Shown piece by piece: positions 48,657 to 61,529 of a stretch of 64,000 nt of DNA (position 1 is its first letter; each line of letters begins with the position of its first letter). Made by a program: the position numbers and the translations under genes. The notes under the pieces are model-generated. The model searched no databases. It was not told where the DNA came from and saw only the letters and a list, made by a program, of their open reading frames with translations. The DNA is taken from the NCBI RefSeq assembly GCF_003426775.1, contig NZ_QJUG01000001.1:60887-124886 (forward strand), written 5' to 3'. The DNA comes from Allorhizocola rhizosphaerae. GTDB lineage: Bacteria > Actinomycetota > Actinomycetes > Mycobacteriales > Micromonosporaceae.

Positions 48657-48669
48657 CATAAGTCGTATG
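48657..48669. promoter_or_regulatory. Candidate FadR-type operator
   Basis: Imperfect palindrome CATAAGTCGTATG in the 140-base divergent region between the binding-protein operon and its GntR regulator. The position fits control of both; a second similar TATG/GTATAC stretch follows nearby (48691-48698). Confidence 0.4.
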
Positions 48670-48742
48670 ATGTGTGATGTCAACGGTCTGCGTATACTGA
48701 GCCCGCGAGTCGCCCCGCTCGCAGTTGGGCACCGGAGGAAAC

Positions 48743-49513
48743 ATGACGGCACCGCACCAACCGGCCGTGAGCGCTTCGCCGCCCCCGGCCTGGGCTCAGC
48801 GACCCGCCAACCTCGCCAGCGCGGTGGCCGCGGAGCTGGTGGAGCGCATCGTGCGCGGGGTCCACCCGCCCGGCGTGGTGCTGCCGCCCGAGCCGGCCCT
48901 CTGCGAGACGTTCTCCGTGAGCCGCACAGTCGTCCGCGAAGCGGTGAAGATGTTGCAGGAGAAGGGACTCGTGCAGGTCCGCCAGGGAGCCGGGACCACG
49001 GTCACGCCACCGGCCATGTGGAACATGCTCGACGAGCTTGTCCTCGCGGCGAGCATCGCCGAAGACGACGGCCTGGACGTCCTCGACGATCTCGTGGTCA
49101 CCCGGCGCCTGCTGGAGTCGGACATGGCCAACGTCGCCGCGCGGGTGGCCACCCCGCAGGTCGTCGAGCGGCTGCTCGAACTGGTGGACCGGATGGACAC
49201 ACTCGTCGACGACCACATCACCTACGCCGTGCACGACCGCGCCTTTCACGATGTGATCATGCAGGCCTCCGGGAACCGCATCGCCCGTGCCGTGGTGCGC
49301 GCGCTGGAGAGCCAGGTCATCAACACGGCCAGATACATGGGCCATCCCGAGCGTGCGTTGTGCGTGGCGTCCAACCGGGGTCATCGCCGCATCTATGAAC
49401 GCATCGCCGCGCACGACCCCGACGGTGCCGCCGAGGCGGTCTTCACCCACATCACCGAGGCCTGGCTGGTCAGGCGCATGGGTCCGGGCGATCCGGTGCG
49501 GCTGCAACGTTAG
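48743..49513 (+). CDS. FadR-subfamily GntR transcriptional regulator
   Basis: 256 residues from ATG 48743 with CGGAGGAAAC directly upstream. Winged helix (~25-85: VVLPPEPALCETFSVSRTVVREAVKML) followed by an FCD helical ligand domain (~95-245) containing the metal-binding-type DRAFHDVIMQASGN. It is divergent from the CUT1/dehydrogenase operon and probably represses it; the family often senses sugar acids, which fits the dehydratase there. Confidence 0.9.
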   Translation: MTAPHQPAVSASPPPAWAQRPANLASAVAAELVERIVRGVHPPGVVLPPEPALCETFSVSRTVVREAVKMLQEKGLVQVRQGAGTTVTPPAMWNMLDELVLAASIAEDDGLDVLDDLVVTRRLLESDMANVAARVATPQVVERLLELVDRMDTLVDDHITYAVHDRAFHDVIMQASGNRIARAVVRALESQVINTARYMGHPERALCVASNRGHRRIYERIAAHDPDGAAEAVFTHITEAWLVRRMGPGDPVRLQR

Positions 49514-49529
49514 GCCCATTCTGACTCCC

Positions 49530-49553
49530 GTGATGGTTCAGTGGTTGTTGGTG
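49530..49553 (+). repeat. 24-base direct repeat, left copy, flanking the CE1-GH43 pair
   Basis: Begins GTGATGGTTCAGTGG; 23 of 24 bases match the copy at 52904-52927 in the same orientation. Read on the minus strand, it encodes the RICIN tail NNH-W/stop-TIT. Confidence 0.65.
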
Positions 49554-49603
49554 CTGCGCGCCGCAGCGCCCACCGCGAGCGCGGCGCGCAGCATTCCTTT
49601 CAT
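49538..49603 (-). pseudogene. Gene scar: signal peptide joined to the last residues of a RICIN-like module
   Basis: A 21-codon frame starts with a signal-peptide N-terminus (MKGMLRAALAVGAAA) preceded by AGGAAGG and runs straight into STNNH, then a stop. Past the stop the frame continues TIT, so a normal tail NNHWTIT has lost its Trp codon to TGA. It looks like the two ends of a former secreted lectin-type enzyme fused by a large internal deletion. It sits 18 bases after the GH43 stop. A similar scar is at 52894-53140. Confidence 0.55.
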
Positions 49604-49621
49604 CCGTTGGCCTTCCTACTG

Positions 49622-51433
49622 CATGGAGACGTCGTCGACGTAGAGGTTGTCGGTGCCCGCTGCCGTCTCGACGTAGAACGTGGCGCCGGACAGCGTGCCC
49701 GTCCACGACACCGTCGCGGTGCCGGTGAGCAGCGTCCAGCCGTTGGCGTTCACGGTCGCCGCCGGTGTCAGCTGGACGTAACTGGTCGACCCGTTGGCGG
49801 TGAGCGCCAGCGTCGCCTTCGCGCTGGGCGTGCCGGACTGCGTGCGCACCCACACGTTCGTCGTGTAGCTCTTGCCGTTGGTCAGCTTCGCCGTGACGTC
49901 CTGACCCGGCCCGTTCCACGAGCCGGTGCGCCCGGTGATCAGCAGCGATCGCGTCCCGCCGTGCGTGACAGCGGTGTTGGACGACAGCGTCCCGCTGCCG
50001 AACACCGACCAGCCGGTGGCGCCGCCTTCCGTGTCGCCGTTGGTGAGCACATTTCCGCCGCCGCCGGGCGTGCCGCTGAACTGCCACCAGTTCAGGTTGA
50101 ACAGCGAGCCGCCGCCACCGGTGAATCTGAGATACAGATCGTGGGTTCCGGCGGCGCCGTTCAACGAGCACGAAACGGTGGTCCAGGTCTGCCAGCCGCC
50201 GGTGCCCGGCACGCGGCATGTCCCGACAAGTGTGCCGGTGGCACTGCCCAATCGGAGCTCGATGTTGCCGCCACTGGTCGCTGAGGCAACCCGCGCGGAG
50301 AAGGAGGTCGCACCGGTGCCGAAGTTGACGCCCTTGACCTTGATAGAGTCGCCGTTTTCGATCCAACCGACGTTCATCCCGCCTTCGGTGGACGGCTCCG
50401 TCTCGACGCCGGAGGCCCACGCGATCGTCTCGGCTTCCTGGCGCACATAGGGATTGAGCGTGCCGACTTGGGGCGGACCCACGGTGGTCATGTTGATCGT
50501 GGGGAACGTGCCGTTGGCGTTGTAGGCGAACCGTTCCACGGCCACCGAGCGGGTGAAGCCACCACCGCCGGGCAGTGCGCCGTTGTGGTAGAAGAAGTAC
50601 GAGCCGCCGTTGAAATCGATGACCCCGGCGTGGTTGGTGAAGCTGCCGCCCTGCCTCGGCATGATGGTGCCGCGATAGGTCCACGGTCCGGTGGGGCCGG
50701 GGGCCGTGGAGTAGGCGATGTACTCGGAGCAGCACTCCGCCGCGAACACCATGTAGTACAAGCCGTTGCGCTTGTACACCCACGGACCCTCTTCATAGAG
50801 GGTCGGACGGCTGGTGCTTCCACTGCGGGCGCCAAATCCCGCCGTGGTAAGGGGAATCCGGGTCGGGCTGCCCGAGTAGGAGATCATGTCGGCGTTCAGC
50901 CGCACATACCACAGGTTCGGGTTGCCGTAGTACAGGTACGCCTGCCCGTCGTCGTCGATGAAAACCGAGGGGTCGATCTCGGCGTTCTCGATCAGCGGGC
51001 GGCCGAGGGCGTCGCGGAAGGGCCCGGTGGGACTGTCCGAGACCCCGACCCCGATGGCCTGTGATCCGTTGGACCGTCGCACCGGCACGTACCAATAGAA
51101 CTTGCCGTTTCGCTCGATGGCCTGGCCCGCCCAGGCGTCGGCGCTGGCCCAGCTGAATGTGGACAGGCTCATCGGCGAGCCGTGATCGGTCCAGTTCACC
51201 ATGTCCGCCGACGACCACACCCGCCACTCACGCATCGTGAACCACGTCGACCCGTCCTCGTCGTGCCCGGTGTAGAGGTACACCCGGCCGTTGTGCACCA
51301 ACGGAGCCGGGTCGGCGGTGTAGATGGTCTGGACTATCGGGTTGTCCGCACGGGCAACGGCGGGAAGAAAAGTCGTGACACAGAGCAGGCTTGTTATCAG
51401 AGCGATGCCACGCCTCGATACGAGTTTCACCAT
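49622..51433 (-). CDS. Secreted GH43 glycosidase with CBM6 and a second carbohydrate-binding module
   Basis: 603 residues. Signal peptide ~1-29, five-bladed GH43 propeller (~30-325) with D41 (TADPAPL), D154 (AEIDPSV) and E215 (YEEGPW) as base, pKa modulator and acid. CBM6 follows (~335-465: RQEAETIAWASGVE, DLYLRFTGG), then a CBM4/9/22-like domain (~470-603: LTNGDTEGGATGWSVFG, YTTNVWVRTQSG). Likely arabinofuranosidase, xylosidase or arabinanase; subfamily not set. It is one of few secreted enzymes here without RICIN. Leader and ribosome site duplicate those of the GH5 gene at 34439. Confidence 0.9.
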
Positions 51434-51455
51434 TGCTCCTTGATAGGCATGCGAA

Positions 51456-51482
51456 GGGGCCGAACGGCGATCGCTCGGCCCC
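51456..51482. terminator. GC-rich hairpin between CE1 and GH43 genes
   Basis: GGGGCCGA ... TCGGCCCC inverted repeat between the esterase stop and the GH43 start on the minus strand; it is the counterpart of the hairpin at 34381-34414 in the paralogous pair. No T-run. Confidence 0.55.
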
Positions 51483-51492
51483 GAAAACGCGG

Positions 51493-52893
<1,401 letters not shown>

Positions 52894-53140
52894 TCACACC
52901 GCGGTGATGGTCCAGTGGTTGTTGGTGTTTCGTGTTGGGCGCCCACATGGATGCGGTGGAACCGGCGGTGATGTTGCCCATGCCGTCGAGTGCGGTGTTG
53001 GTGCCGCGGTTGACGATTTGGTACCCGGCAGTTGCCCACGCTGGTCAGCCGCCACTGCTGGTGGTAGCCGCCGACCGCGGCCGCGGCGCGGCAAGCAACG
53101 CGCGGCGATTGGGCCGGGATGGGTTGAGGGGACCGGACAT
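52894..53140 (-). pseudogene. Gene scar: Tat-like signal fused to a frameshifted RICIN-type tail
   Basis: ATG 53140, with AAAGG upstream, begins MSGPLNPSRPNRRALLAA, a twin-arginine-type start. It is followed at once by pieces of a lectin tail in changing frames: GGYHQQWRLTSVGN, then YQIVNRGTNTALDGMGN and GSTASMWAPNT, then NNHWTITAV and a stop at 52894. At least two or three frameshifts and a large deletion of the catalytic part are needed to explain this. It lies just upstream of the CE1 gene and matches the scar at 49538-49603 in its final bases. Confidence 0.65.
52904..52927 (+). repeat. 24-base direct repeat, right copy, flanking the CE1-GH43 pair
   Basis: Begins GTGATGGTCCAGTGG; one mismatch to 49530-49553. 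The two copies bracket 3.35 kb containing the GH43 and CE1 genes. Confidence 0.65.
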
Positions 53141-53165
53141 GCCCGCCAACCTTTCTAGTCGGTTC

Positions 53166-53218
53166 CCCGCGAGGGCGTCGCCCCGGCTGCGCAGGCCCAA
53201 GGCGACGGCCCTCGCGGG
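53166..53218. terminator. Strong hairpin after the small ORF
   Basis: Arms of about 17 bases (CCCGCGAGGGCGTCGCC against GGCGACGGCCCTCGCGGG, one bulge). On the minus strand it begins a few bases after the stop of the 39-codon frame at 53222-53341 and precedes the signal/RICIN scar. Confidence 0.65.
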
Positions 53219-53221
53219 TGC

Positions 53222-53341
53222 TCAGCAGGTGGAGTTGGTCTGGGTGCGCAGGGCGAGCCGCCACGGCAGGGCGCTGTCGTCGCCGGAGTTGGGATCCCCG
53301 GGCCGGCCACTTTGTCGCGGCCGGGCTGTCAAGGAAGCCAT
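53222..53341 (-). CDS. Possible small peptide gene (39 aa)
   Basis: Starts MASLTARPRQ and ends RTQTNSTC. Supporting signs: GAGAAGGG about nine bases before the ATG and a strong hairpin immediately after the stop. The sequence is basic, with one acidic patch (NSGDD) and a single cysteine at the very end; there is no signal peptide or membrane segment. It matches no family I know. It could be a regulatory peptide, a precursor of a modified peptide, or another remnant like the scar next to it. Codon use is not decisive at this length. Confidence 0.35.
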   Translation of the reverse strand: MASLTARPRQSGRPGDPNSGDDSALPWRLALRTQTNSTC

Positions 53342-53864
53342 CGTCAATCCCTTCTCGGTGGGCAGCAAGCCTCGTCACGCATCGCGTTGCGGCGCTTGCC
53401 TCCAGGACGCCCGCGGGTGGCCCGGCTCCTAACCACGCGGTTTCGCTTCGCGGACGGGGTCCCGCTGCCTCAGGACCGATCCGTTCATGATCCAAGGAAT
53501 GTGAGCGTTAACATCTCGGAGTTTGCTAAAGGTACCGAAAGGAAAGAGATCAGTCAATACCTCTTTTTATACTGCTATATAGTGCTTCATCCGACGCGCA
53601 CGGCGATGCCCTGCGCCGCTTGCGTGTGGTTCGAAACTATGACGAAACGCGGCCGTCATGGGATGTCTTTATAACCCCTGCCATACGGATTCGTCTAGAG
53701 TTCTCGGAAACCCGAAACACGTCAAGTAATTCTTCAATCGGCACGACAAAGTCGTTGCCTCGATCTCGTGGAGACATGGGATTGCCTTGTGCGAAACGGT
53801 CGCACACGGCAACCTTCTTCTGAGCTCCGGCCTCGTCCCGGACCGAACGCCCAAGGAACTTCAC
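53342..53864. other. Intergenic region with LacI-type site before the GntR gene
   Basis: About 520 bases with no convincing gene. The left half is GC-rich; the right half (53500-53640) is AT-rich for this genome, with TTTTTATACTGCTATATAG around 53560, a likely promoter zone for the rightward GntR gene. Contains the LacI-type palindrome at 53499-53514. Confidence 0.5.
53499..53514. promoter_or_regulatory. LacI-family operator candidate (copy 1)
   Basis: ATGTGAGCGTTAACAT has the central CG and ATGT/ACAT ends of LacI-family sites. It is the same as the site at 61383-61398 apart from two changes that keep the pattern (consensus ATGTGARCGYTAACAT). A LacI-family gene starts at 61530. Confidence 0.6.
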
Positions 53865-54551
53865 ATGTCGCAAACCGAGAAGGCCATGACCCGCATACGT
53901 GAGCTCATCCAGTCGGGCGAGCTCCCGCCGGGATCCAAGCTGCCGCCCGAACCTCAACTGGCCGCCGAGCTGGGCGTGGGGCGCAACATCATGCGGGAGG
54001 CCGTGCGGGCGATGGTGGCCGCGCGGGTGCTTGAGGTGCGCCGGGGCAACGGCACGTTCGTGACCAGCCTGGAGCCGAAACTTCTGCTGGAAGGCATCGG
54101 CGCGGCCGTGGAGCTGCTCCAGGGCGACACGATGCTCGAGCTCACCGAGGTGCGCCGGTTGTTCGAGCCGGCCGCGACCGCGCTGGCCGCCACCCGGATC
54201 ACCTCCGTCCAGCTGGCGGAGATCAAGGGACACCTCGACGCGATGCGCACGGCGGCCGATGATGTCGAGTTGCTCAACAAGCACGACGCGGCGTTTCACC
54301 GCGCGGTGTTCGCCGCCACCGGCAACCAGACCCTGTCGACGGTGCTCGACGGCATTTCCAGCCGCACGGTGCGCGCACGGGTGTGGCGCGGACTGGTTGA
54401 CGCCGCGGCCGCGGGCCAGACACTGCGCGAACACGAGGCGATCTACGCGGCGCTGGTGTCCGGCGACGCCATCCGCGCCCACGCCGCGGCCCTGATGCAC
54501 ATCACCACGACAGAGACATGGCTGCGTCAGCACCTGCGCGAAGAACCGTAG
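53865..54551 (+). CDS. FadR-subfamily GntR transcriptional regulator
   Basis: 228 residues from ATG 53865 (AAGGAAC upstream; the open frame begins 26 codons earlier without support). Winged helix (~5-68: GSKLPPEPQLAAELGVGRNIMREAVRAM) plus an FCD domain (~75-220) with DAAFHRAVFAATGN. It lies upstream of the GH141-like gene in the same direction, with a 405-base gap. Third FadR-type regulator in the window; all three are moderately alike and each flanks a separate carbohydrate cluster. Confidence 0.9.
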   Translation: MSQTEKAMTRIRELIQSGELPPGSKLPPEPQLAAELGVGRNIMREAVRAMVAARVLEVRRGNGTFVTSLEPKLLLEGIGAAVELLQGDTMLELTEVRRLFEPAATALAATRITSVQLAEIKGHLDAMRTAADDVELLNKHDAAFHRAVFAATGNQTLSTVLDGISSRTVRARVWRGLVDAAAAGQTLREHEAIYAALVSGDAIRAHAAALMHITTTETWLRQHLREEP

Positions 54552-57341
<2,790 letters not shown>

Positions 57342-57357
57342 CCAAGCACAAAAAATG

Positions 57358-57383
57358 GGCCCCGCCGCTACCGGCGGGGCCCG
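57358..57383. terminator. Bidirectional rho-independent terminator
   Basis: Hairpin GGGCCCCGCCG-CTAC-CGGCGGGGCCC between convergent stops, with six A's on its left side that give a U-run for the minus-strand GH27 transcript. Confidence 0.9.
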
Positions 57384-57397
57384 CATGTTTCTGATCT

Positions 57398-59059
57398 TCA
57401 GCGACGTGTCCAGCGCTGGTTGGCGGCCGCGGTGCACGTCCACAGGATCACCGTGGTGCCGTTGGCCGTGGCGGCCCCGTTGACGTCCACGCAAAGTCCT
57501 GATTGGACACCGCGGATCGTGCCATCGCCATTGAGGCTCCACTGCTGGTTGCTACCACCGTGGCAGTCCCACATCTGTACCTTGGTGCCGGCGGTGGCGT
57601 TGCTGGGAGCGTCGAGGCACTTGCCAAGCGACCGGAGGGTCGCTCCGTTGAGCGTCCATTGCTGGTTGGCTTGGCCGTTGCAGTCCCAGATGACGGGCTG
57701 GGTGCCGTTGGCGGTGCTGCTGTTCGGCACATCGAGGCACCGCCCGGATGCGGCGCTGACCAGCGTGGCCGTGGTCGGTGCGGTGGTCGTTGGCGATGGG
57801 CTGATGTTGCCGCCGCCGCTGACGCGGTAGACCACGGTGCCGTGAGCCGGGACGCTGGCGGAGATGGCACCGGTGGTCGTGCTGGTGCCGTCGGTCCACG
57901 CGTCGCGAAGGGTGAACGACGTCCCGGACTTCCCGATGGCCGCGGCGGTCGTGGAGATGGTGGTCGTCGTGCCGCCCTGGTTGAACAGGGCGACTGCGAC
58001 GTCGCCGTTGGCGAGCCGCTTGGCGAGCACGCGCCGGGTACCGTCAAAGGAAACCTGAGTCGCCTGGAGGCCGAGCGGATCCTGGTTGATGTCGATCAGG
58101 TTCCGGTTGGTCAGGATCGCCTTGGTGGCCGCCGACTGGGATCGGATGTCGTTGCCCGCGATCAGGGGCGCGGCCATCACGGCCCACATGGCGAAGTGGC
58201 TGCGCATCTCCGTGTCGTTCATGCCGCCCCGGCCGACCTCGAGCATGTCCGGGTCGTTGAACTGACCGGGCGCGGCGTATCCGGCGAGCGGGACGTTGAC
58301 GTTGATGATGTTCTGGATACCCATGGGATATCCGTTTGTCTGGCCGGTGTCCCAGGCGTTGGTGATGTCCTCGGTGGTGCGCCAGATATTGGCCACATCG
58401 CCCCAGTTGCGCTGCGGACCGGTCTTCGAATGAATGCTGTTGGAGTTGATGCTGTACACGATCGGGCGGCCGGTCGCGGCCAGTGCGTCGCGCATGATGG
58501 CGAACCTGGCCACCTGGTCCTGGATCGAGCCTTCCGGGGAGCACCAATCGTATTTGAGGTAGTCGACGCCCCAGGCGGCGAACTGCCGCGCGTCCTGTGC
58601 CTCGTGTCCACGGCTTCCGGTCGAGCCGGGATAAGCGTCAAAGTACTGCGCGCACGTCTGGTCCATGGGCGATTGGTAGATACCGAATTTGAGGCCCCTG
58701 GCGTGAAGGTAGTCCCCCAATGCCTTCATTCCGCTGGGAAAGCGGCCCGGGTCACCCTGCAGGTTGCCGGAGGAATCGCGATTCGGGTTGAACCAGCAGT
58801 CGTCGACGGTGACGTAGTGATACCCGAGGTCGCGCATCCCGCTGCTGACGATCGCATCGGCCATCTGCCGGATCAGTGTCTCATTGATGTTGCAACCGAA
58901 GGTGTTCCAGGTGTTCCAGCCCATCGGCGGCGTGCGCGCGACCCCGTTGTCCAGCGCCTGCACGGTGGACCCGCGCAGGATCACCGCCGCTGCGGCCACC
59001 AAAACCATCGCGACCGACAGTATCGCGCTCCATCGGCCTGGGCGGATACGAGGTTTCAT
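57398..59059 (-). CDS. Secreted GH27 alpha-galactosidase with RICIN
   Basis: 553 residues. Signal/anchor ~10-36, GH27 barrel (~38-330: PPMGWNTWNTFGCN, nucleophile D171 in YLKYDWC, acid/base D231 in WRTTEDI, FNDPDMLEVG), a C-terminal beta-domain (~335-415) and RICIN (~425-553). GH27 retaining enzymes release alpha-galactose or beta-L-arabinopyranose, e.g. from galactomannan or arabinogalactan. It converges on the beta-helix gene across a clear terminator and lies 83 bases after the RICIN-GH43 gene. Confidence 0.93.
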   Translation of the reverse strand: MKPRIRPGRWSAILSVAMVLVAAAAVILRGSTVQALDNGVARTPPMGWNTWNTFGCNINETLIRQMADAIVSSGMRDLGYHYVTVDDCWFNPNRDSSGNLQGDPGRFPSGMKALGDYLHARGLKFGIYQSPMDQTCAQYFDAYPGSTGSRGHEAQDARQFAAWGVDYLKYDWCSPEGSIQDQVARFAIMRDALAATGRPIVYSINSNSIHSKTGPQRNWGDVANIWRTTEDITNAWDTGQTNGYPMGIQNIINVNVPLAGYAAPGQFNDPDMLEVGRGGMNDTEMRSHFAMWAVMAAPLIAGNDIRSQSAATKAILTNRNLIDINQDPLGLQATQVSFDGTRRVLAKRLANGDVAVALFNQGGTTTTISTTAAAIGKSGTSFTLRDAWTDGTSTTTGAISASVPAHGTVVYRVSGGGNISPSPTTTAPTTATLVSAASGRCLDVPNSSTANGTQPVIWDCNGQANQQWTLNGATLRSLGKCLDAPSNATAGTKVQMWDCHGGSNQQWSLNGDGTIRGVQSGLCVDVNGAATANGTTVILWTCTAAANQRWTRR

Positions 59060-59087
59060 GTTTCACGTCTCCTTACACATAGGCGGG

Positions 59088-59127
59088 ATCCTCGGGGGCG
59101 CCAACCCGGACTGGCGCCCCCGAGGAT
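59088..59127. terminator. Hairpin between GH43 and GH27 genes
   Basis: ATCCTCGGGGGCGCCA paired with TGGCGCCCCCGAGGAT around an eight-base loop, in the 83-base gap between two minus-strand genes; it should terminate the GH43 transcript. Confidence 0.75.
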
Positions 59128-59142
59128 GTCTTTATTGGACGG

Positions 59143-61209
59143 TCACGGCGTGGTGAGCTCGAACCGTTCCACGGCTACCGTTCCGCCCAGGGCCTGCGTG
59201 GCGTAGTTGAAGATGCCGTAGCGATAACCCATGAAGAACTGCCAGGCGTTGTTGAGCGTGAATCCGGGGCCCAGGGGCGTGAAGTTGACGCCGTCGGCGC
59301 TGTAGGAAAAACGCGCCTGTCTGTCGGCACCCGGGCGGATGTCGGCGTTGACCCGCAACCATATTCGCCCGCCCGAGATCCCGGCGCTGGCCGCTTCGCT
59401 GCCCGTGCCCGTCGTGTTCCAGTTGCCGTCCATGGTGAGCCCGTTGGTCATGACGACCCGGGTCGTGCCGTTGTCTCGTTTCACGCCGATCCAGGCGGAT
59501 GACTGGCGCAGCATCGCGAGACCGGCCCGGTCGCCGTCGCGCATCTCGGAGTAGTTGAGCACGATCGTGGCCGTGGACGTGGGGCCTTGGATGCGATGGG
59601 TCAGCGTGTTGCGCGCGTTGTACAGGTCGTTGGTCACGGTCGCGGTGGACAGCCGCAGCCCGTTGTTGACCGACCACTTCGTGTTGTCGGGGTTGTGGTT
59701 CCATTCCCATTGCGGCCCGAGCGTCGTCCCGGCGAAGGTGTCGACTCCGGTGAGCGGCTTCACGGTGCGCGGCGGCCGCGGCACGTTCGGGTAGGGATAT
59801 GAATTGCCCCAGCGGCCGTTGACGGTCTGCAGGACCGGCCAGCCATCCGCGGTCCAGGTGACCGGGGCCATGGCGGGGACCCGGCCGCCGGGATAGGCGT
59901 CCACAAACGACATGTAGTACCAGTCACCGTTCTGGGTCTGCACCAGCCCGCCCTGGTGGGGCACGCCGCCACCGGCGATGGGGCCCGGCAGATTGAGCAG
60001 CACCTGCCGCATCTCATACGGCCCGAACGGGTTGTTCGACTTCAGCACGTACTGGCCGTTGGCCGGGCGGGTGAGCCAGATGTAGTAACTCCCGTTGCGC
60101 TTGTAGAACCGGGCGCCCTCAAGGACTCCCACGCTCGAAGGCGTGGTGAATACCTGCTGTGCCCGCACCTGGCTGAGCCCATCGGCGGACAACTGGGCGA
60201 CGCTGATGTTGGTGGCTCCGTAGGCGACATACATGGTGTCGTTGTCGTCGATCAGCAGCCCGGCGTCGTAGTAGCAGTTGTTGATCTGCGAACGTTTCTG
60301 CCACGGCCCTTCCACGGTCGACGCGGTGTAGACGTAGGTCCGGTTGAACTCGATGCAGCCGATCCAGTAGAAGGTGTTGTTGCTGCGTCGATGGTTGAGC
60401 GTGGAGGCCCAGATCCCCTTGACATAGGCACGGCCCCCGCTGAGGTTGTAGTTGCTGGACCCGAAGTCGAGAGTCGGCACCGAGTGGCCCGCGAACTCCC
60501 AGTTGACCAGGTCATATGAGCGCAGGATGGGCGCTCCCGGGGAGTAGTGCATCGTCGAGGCCGAGTAGTAGTAGGTGTCGCCCACCCGGATGATGTCGAG
60601 ATCGGCGAAGTCCTGCCAGATCACCGGATTGTTGAACTGCGCCGACGGCGGCCACGGGTCCCCGCCGCCCGGGTTGTAGCCGGGCAGCCGCCAGACGCGC
60701 GTCGCTGCCGTGGTGCAGGGCAGTTGCACCAGCCCGGTGCCGTTGGCCGTGCCATCGCCGTTGGGCGCGACGCACTTTCCGGAGTGGACGGACACGACGG
60801 TGAACGTGTTGGTCGCGCCCGGCACGGTGACCGGTTGCAGCCGGAAGCGCTGATTGTTGGCGGTGTGGCAGCTCCACTGGATGATCGCGGCGTTGTCCGC
60901 CGTGGACGCGCCGTTGACGTCCACGCAACTGCCGCTGGTCATGGTCCGGATGTTGTACTGGTCGGCGGTCCCGGAGACTGGAGCAAACGTGAAGCTCTGG
61001 TTGCCGCCGCCGTGGCAGGACCACAGCTGAAGCTGCACACCGTTGGCCGACGAGCTGTTGGGGATGTCTGTGCAGGCTCCGTTGGCCTGGTTGAGCATGG
61101 TGCTGGTGAACGTCACAGGAGCGGCCTGCGCTGGCGCTCCACTGTGGACTATCGGGACGAGAGACGCGGTCAGTACGAACGCCGTCAGCCGCTTCCTTGT
61201 CGACAACAC
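59143..61209 (-). CDS. Secreted GH43 glycosidase with N-terminal RICIN and C-terminal beta-sandwich
   Basis: 688 residues from GTG 61209 with GGGAGG eight bases upstream; the apparent ATG at 61320 is 37 codons too early. Signal peptide ~1-30. RICIN comes first (~33-172), then GH43 (~190-490) with FADLDIIRVG (base ~D205), YYDAGLLIDDND and VLEGARFYKR (acid Glu), and a beta-sandwich domain (~500-688: GTTLGPQWEWNHNPD, SYSADGVNF) of the GH43_C2/DUF1349 kind. The layout suits beta-xylosidase or arabinofuranosidase members acting on xylan or pectic side chains. Divergent from the LacI gene, with a LacI-type site between. Confidence 0.9.
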   Translation of the reverse strand: MLSTRKRLTAFVLTASLVPIVHSGAPAQAAPVTFTSTMLNQANGACTDIPNSSSANGVQLQLWSCHGGGNQSFTFAPVSGTADQYNIRTMTSGSCVDVNGASTADNAAIIQWSCHTANNQRFRLQPVTVPGATNTFTVVSVHSGKCVAPNGDGTANGTGLVQLPCTTAATRVWRLPGYNPGGGDPWPPSAQFNNPVIWQDFADLDIIRVGDTYYYSASTMHYSPGAPILRSYDLVNWEFAGHSVPTLDFGSSNYNLSGGRAYVKGIWASTLNHRRSNNTFYWIGCIEFNRTYVYTASTVEGPWQKRSQINNCYYDAGLLIDDNDTMYVAYGATNISVAQLSADGLSQVRAQQVFTTPSSVGVLEGARFYKRNGSYYIWLTRPANGQYVLKSNNPFGPYEMRQVLLNLPGPIAGGGVPHQGGLVQTQNGDWYYMSFVDAYPGGRVPAMAPVTWTADGWPVLQTVNGRWGNSYPYPNVPRPPRTVKPLTGVDTFAGTTLGPQWEWNHNPDNTKWSVNNGLRLSTATVTNDLYNARNTLTHRIQGPTSTATIVLNYSEMRDGDRAGLAMLRQSSAWIGVKRDNGTTRVVMTNGLTMDGNWNTTGTGSEAASAGISGGRIWLRVNADIRPGADRQARFSYSADGVNFTPLGPGFTLNNAWQFFMGYRYGIFNYATQALGGTVAVERFELTTP

Positions 61210-61529
61210 GGGTGTGGCCTCCCTTGGTGAGGCGGTGGTGATGACTACCGCCTCCGACCGTCGGCGTGCGGCGTGGGCGGTAGCCGGCTCGGTTGGACGG
61301 AGCCGAGGCATTACCCGCACCAGGGACGTGGCCGCGGGCGCCTCGGTGGATAGATCTTTTTATGTTCCGTTAATCTCCCGAGATGTGAACGCTAACATTT
61401 CCGAATCGTGAAAGAAACTATCGGATGAACTGACATTAGTCAATGCGCATGACCTGCTCTTTCGCTCCACACGGAGGCGCACTGTCTAGAGTGAAAGCCT
61501 CGATCCGCGGGACAAGAGGTGACATCGCT
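61210..61529. other. Divergent control region between GH43 and LacI genes
   Basis: 320 bases. It is AT-rich around 61351-61375 (GATCTTTTTATGTTCCGTTAA) except for its edges, and carries the LacI-type operator at 61383-61398. No gene seen. Confidence 0.55.
61383..61398. promoter_or_regulatory. LacI-family operator candidate (copy 2)
   Basis: ATGTGAACGCTAACAT, 132 bases before the LacI gene and 174 bases before the divergent GH43 gene. Matches the site at 53499-53514. Likely autoregulation and control of GH43. Confidence 0.65.
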
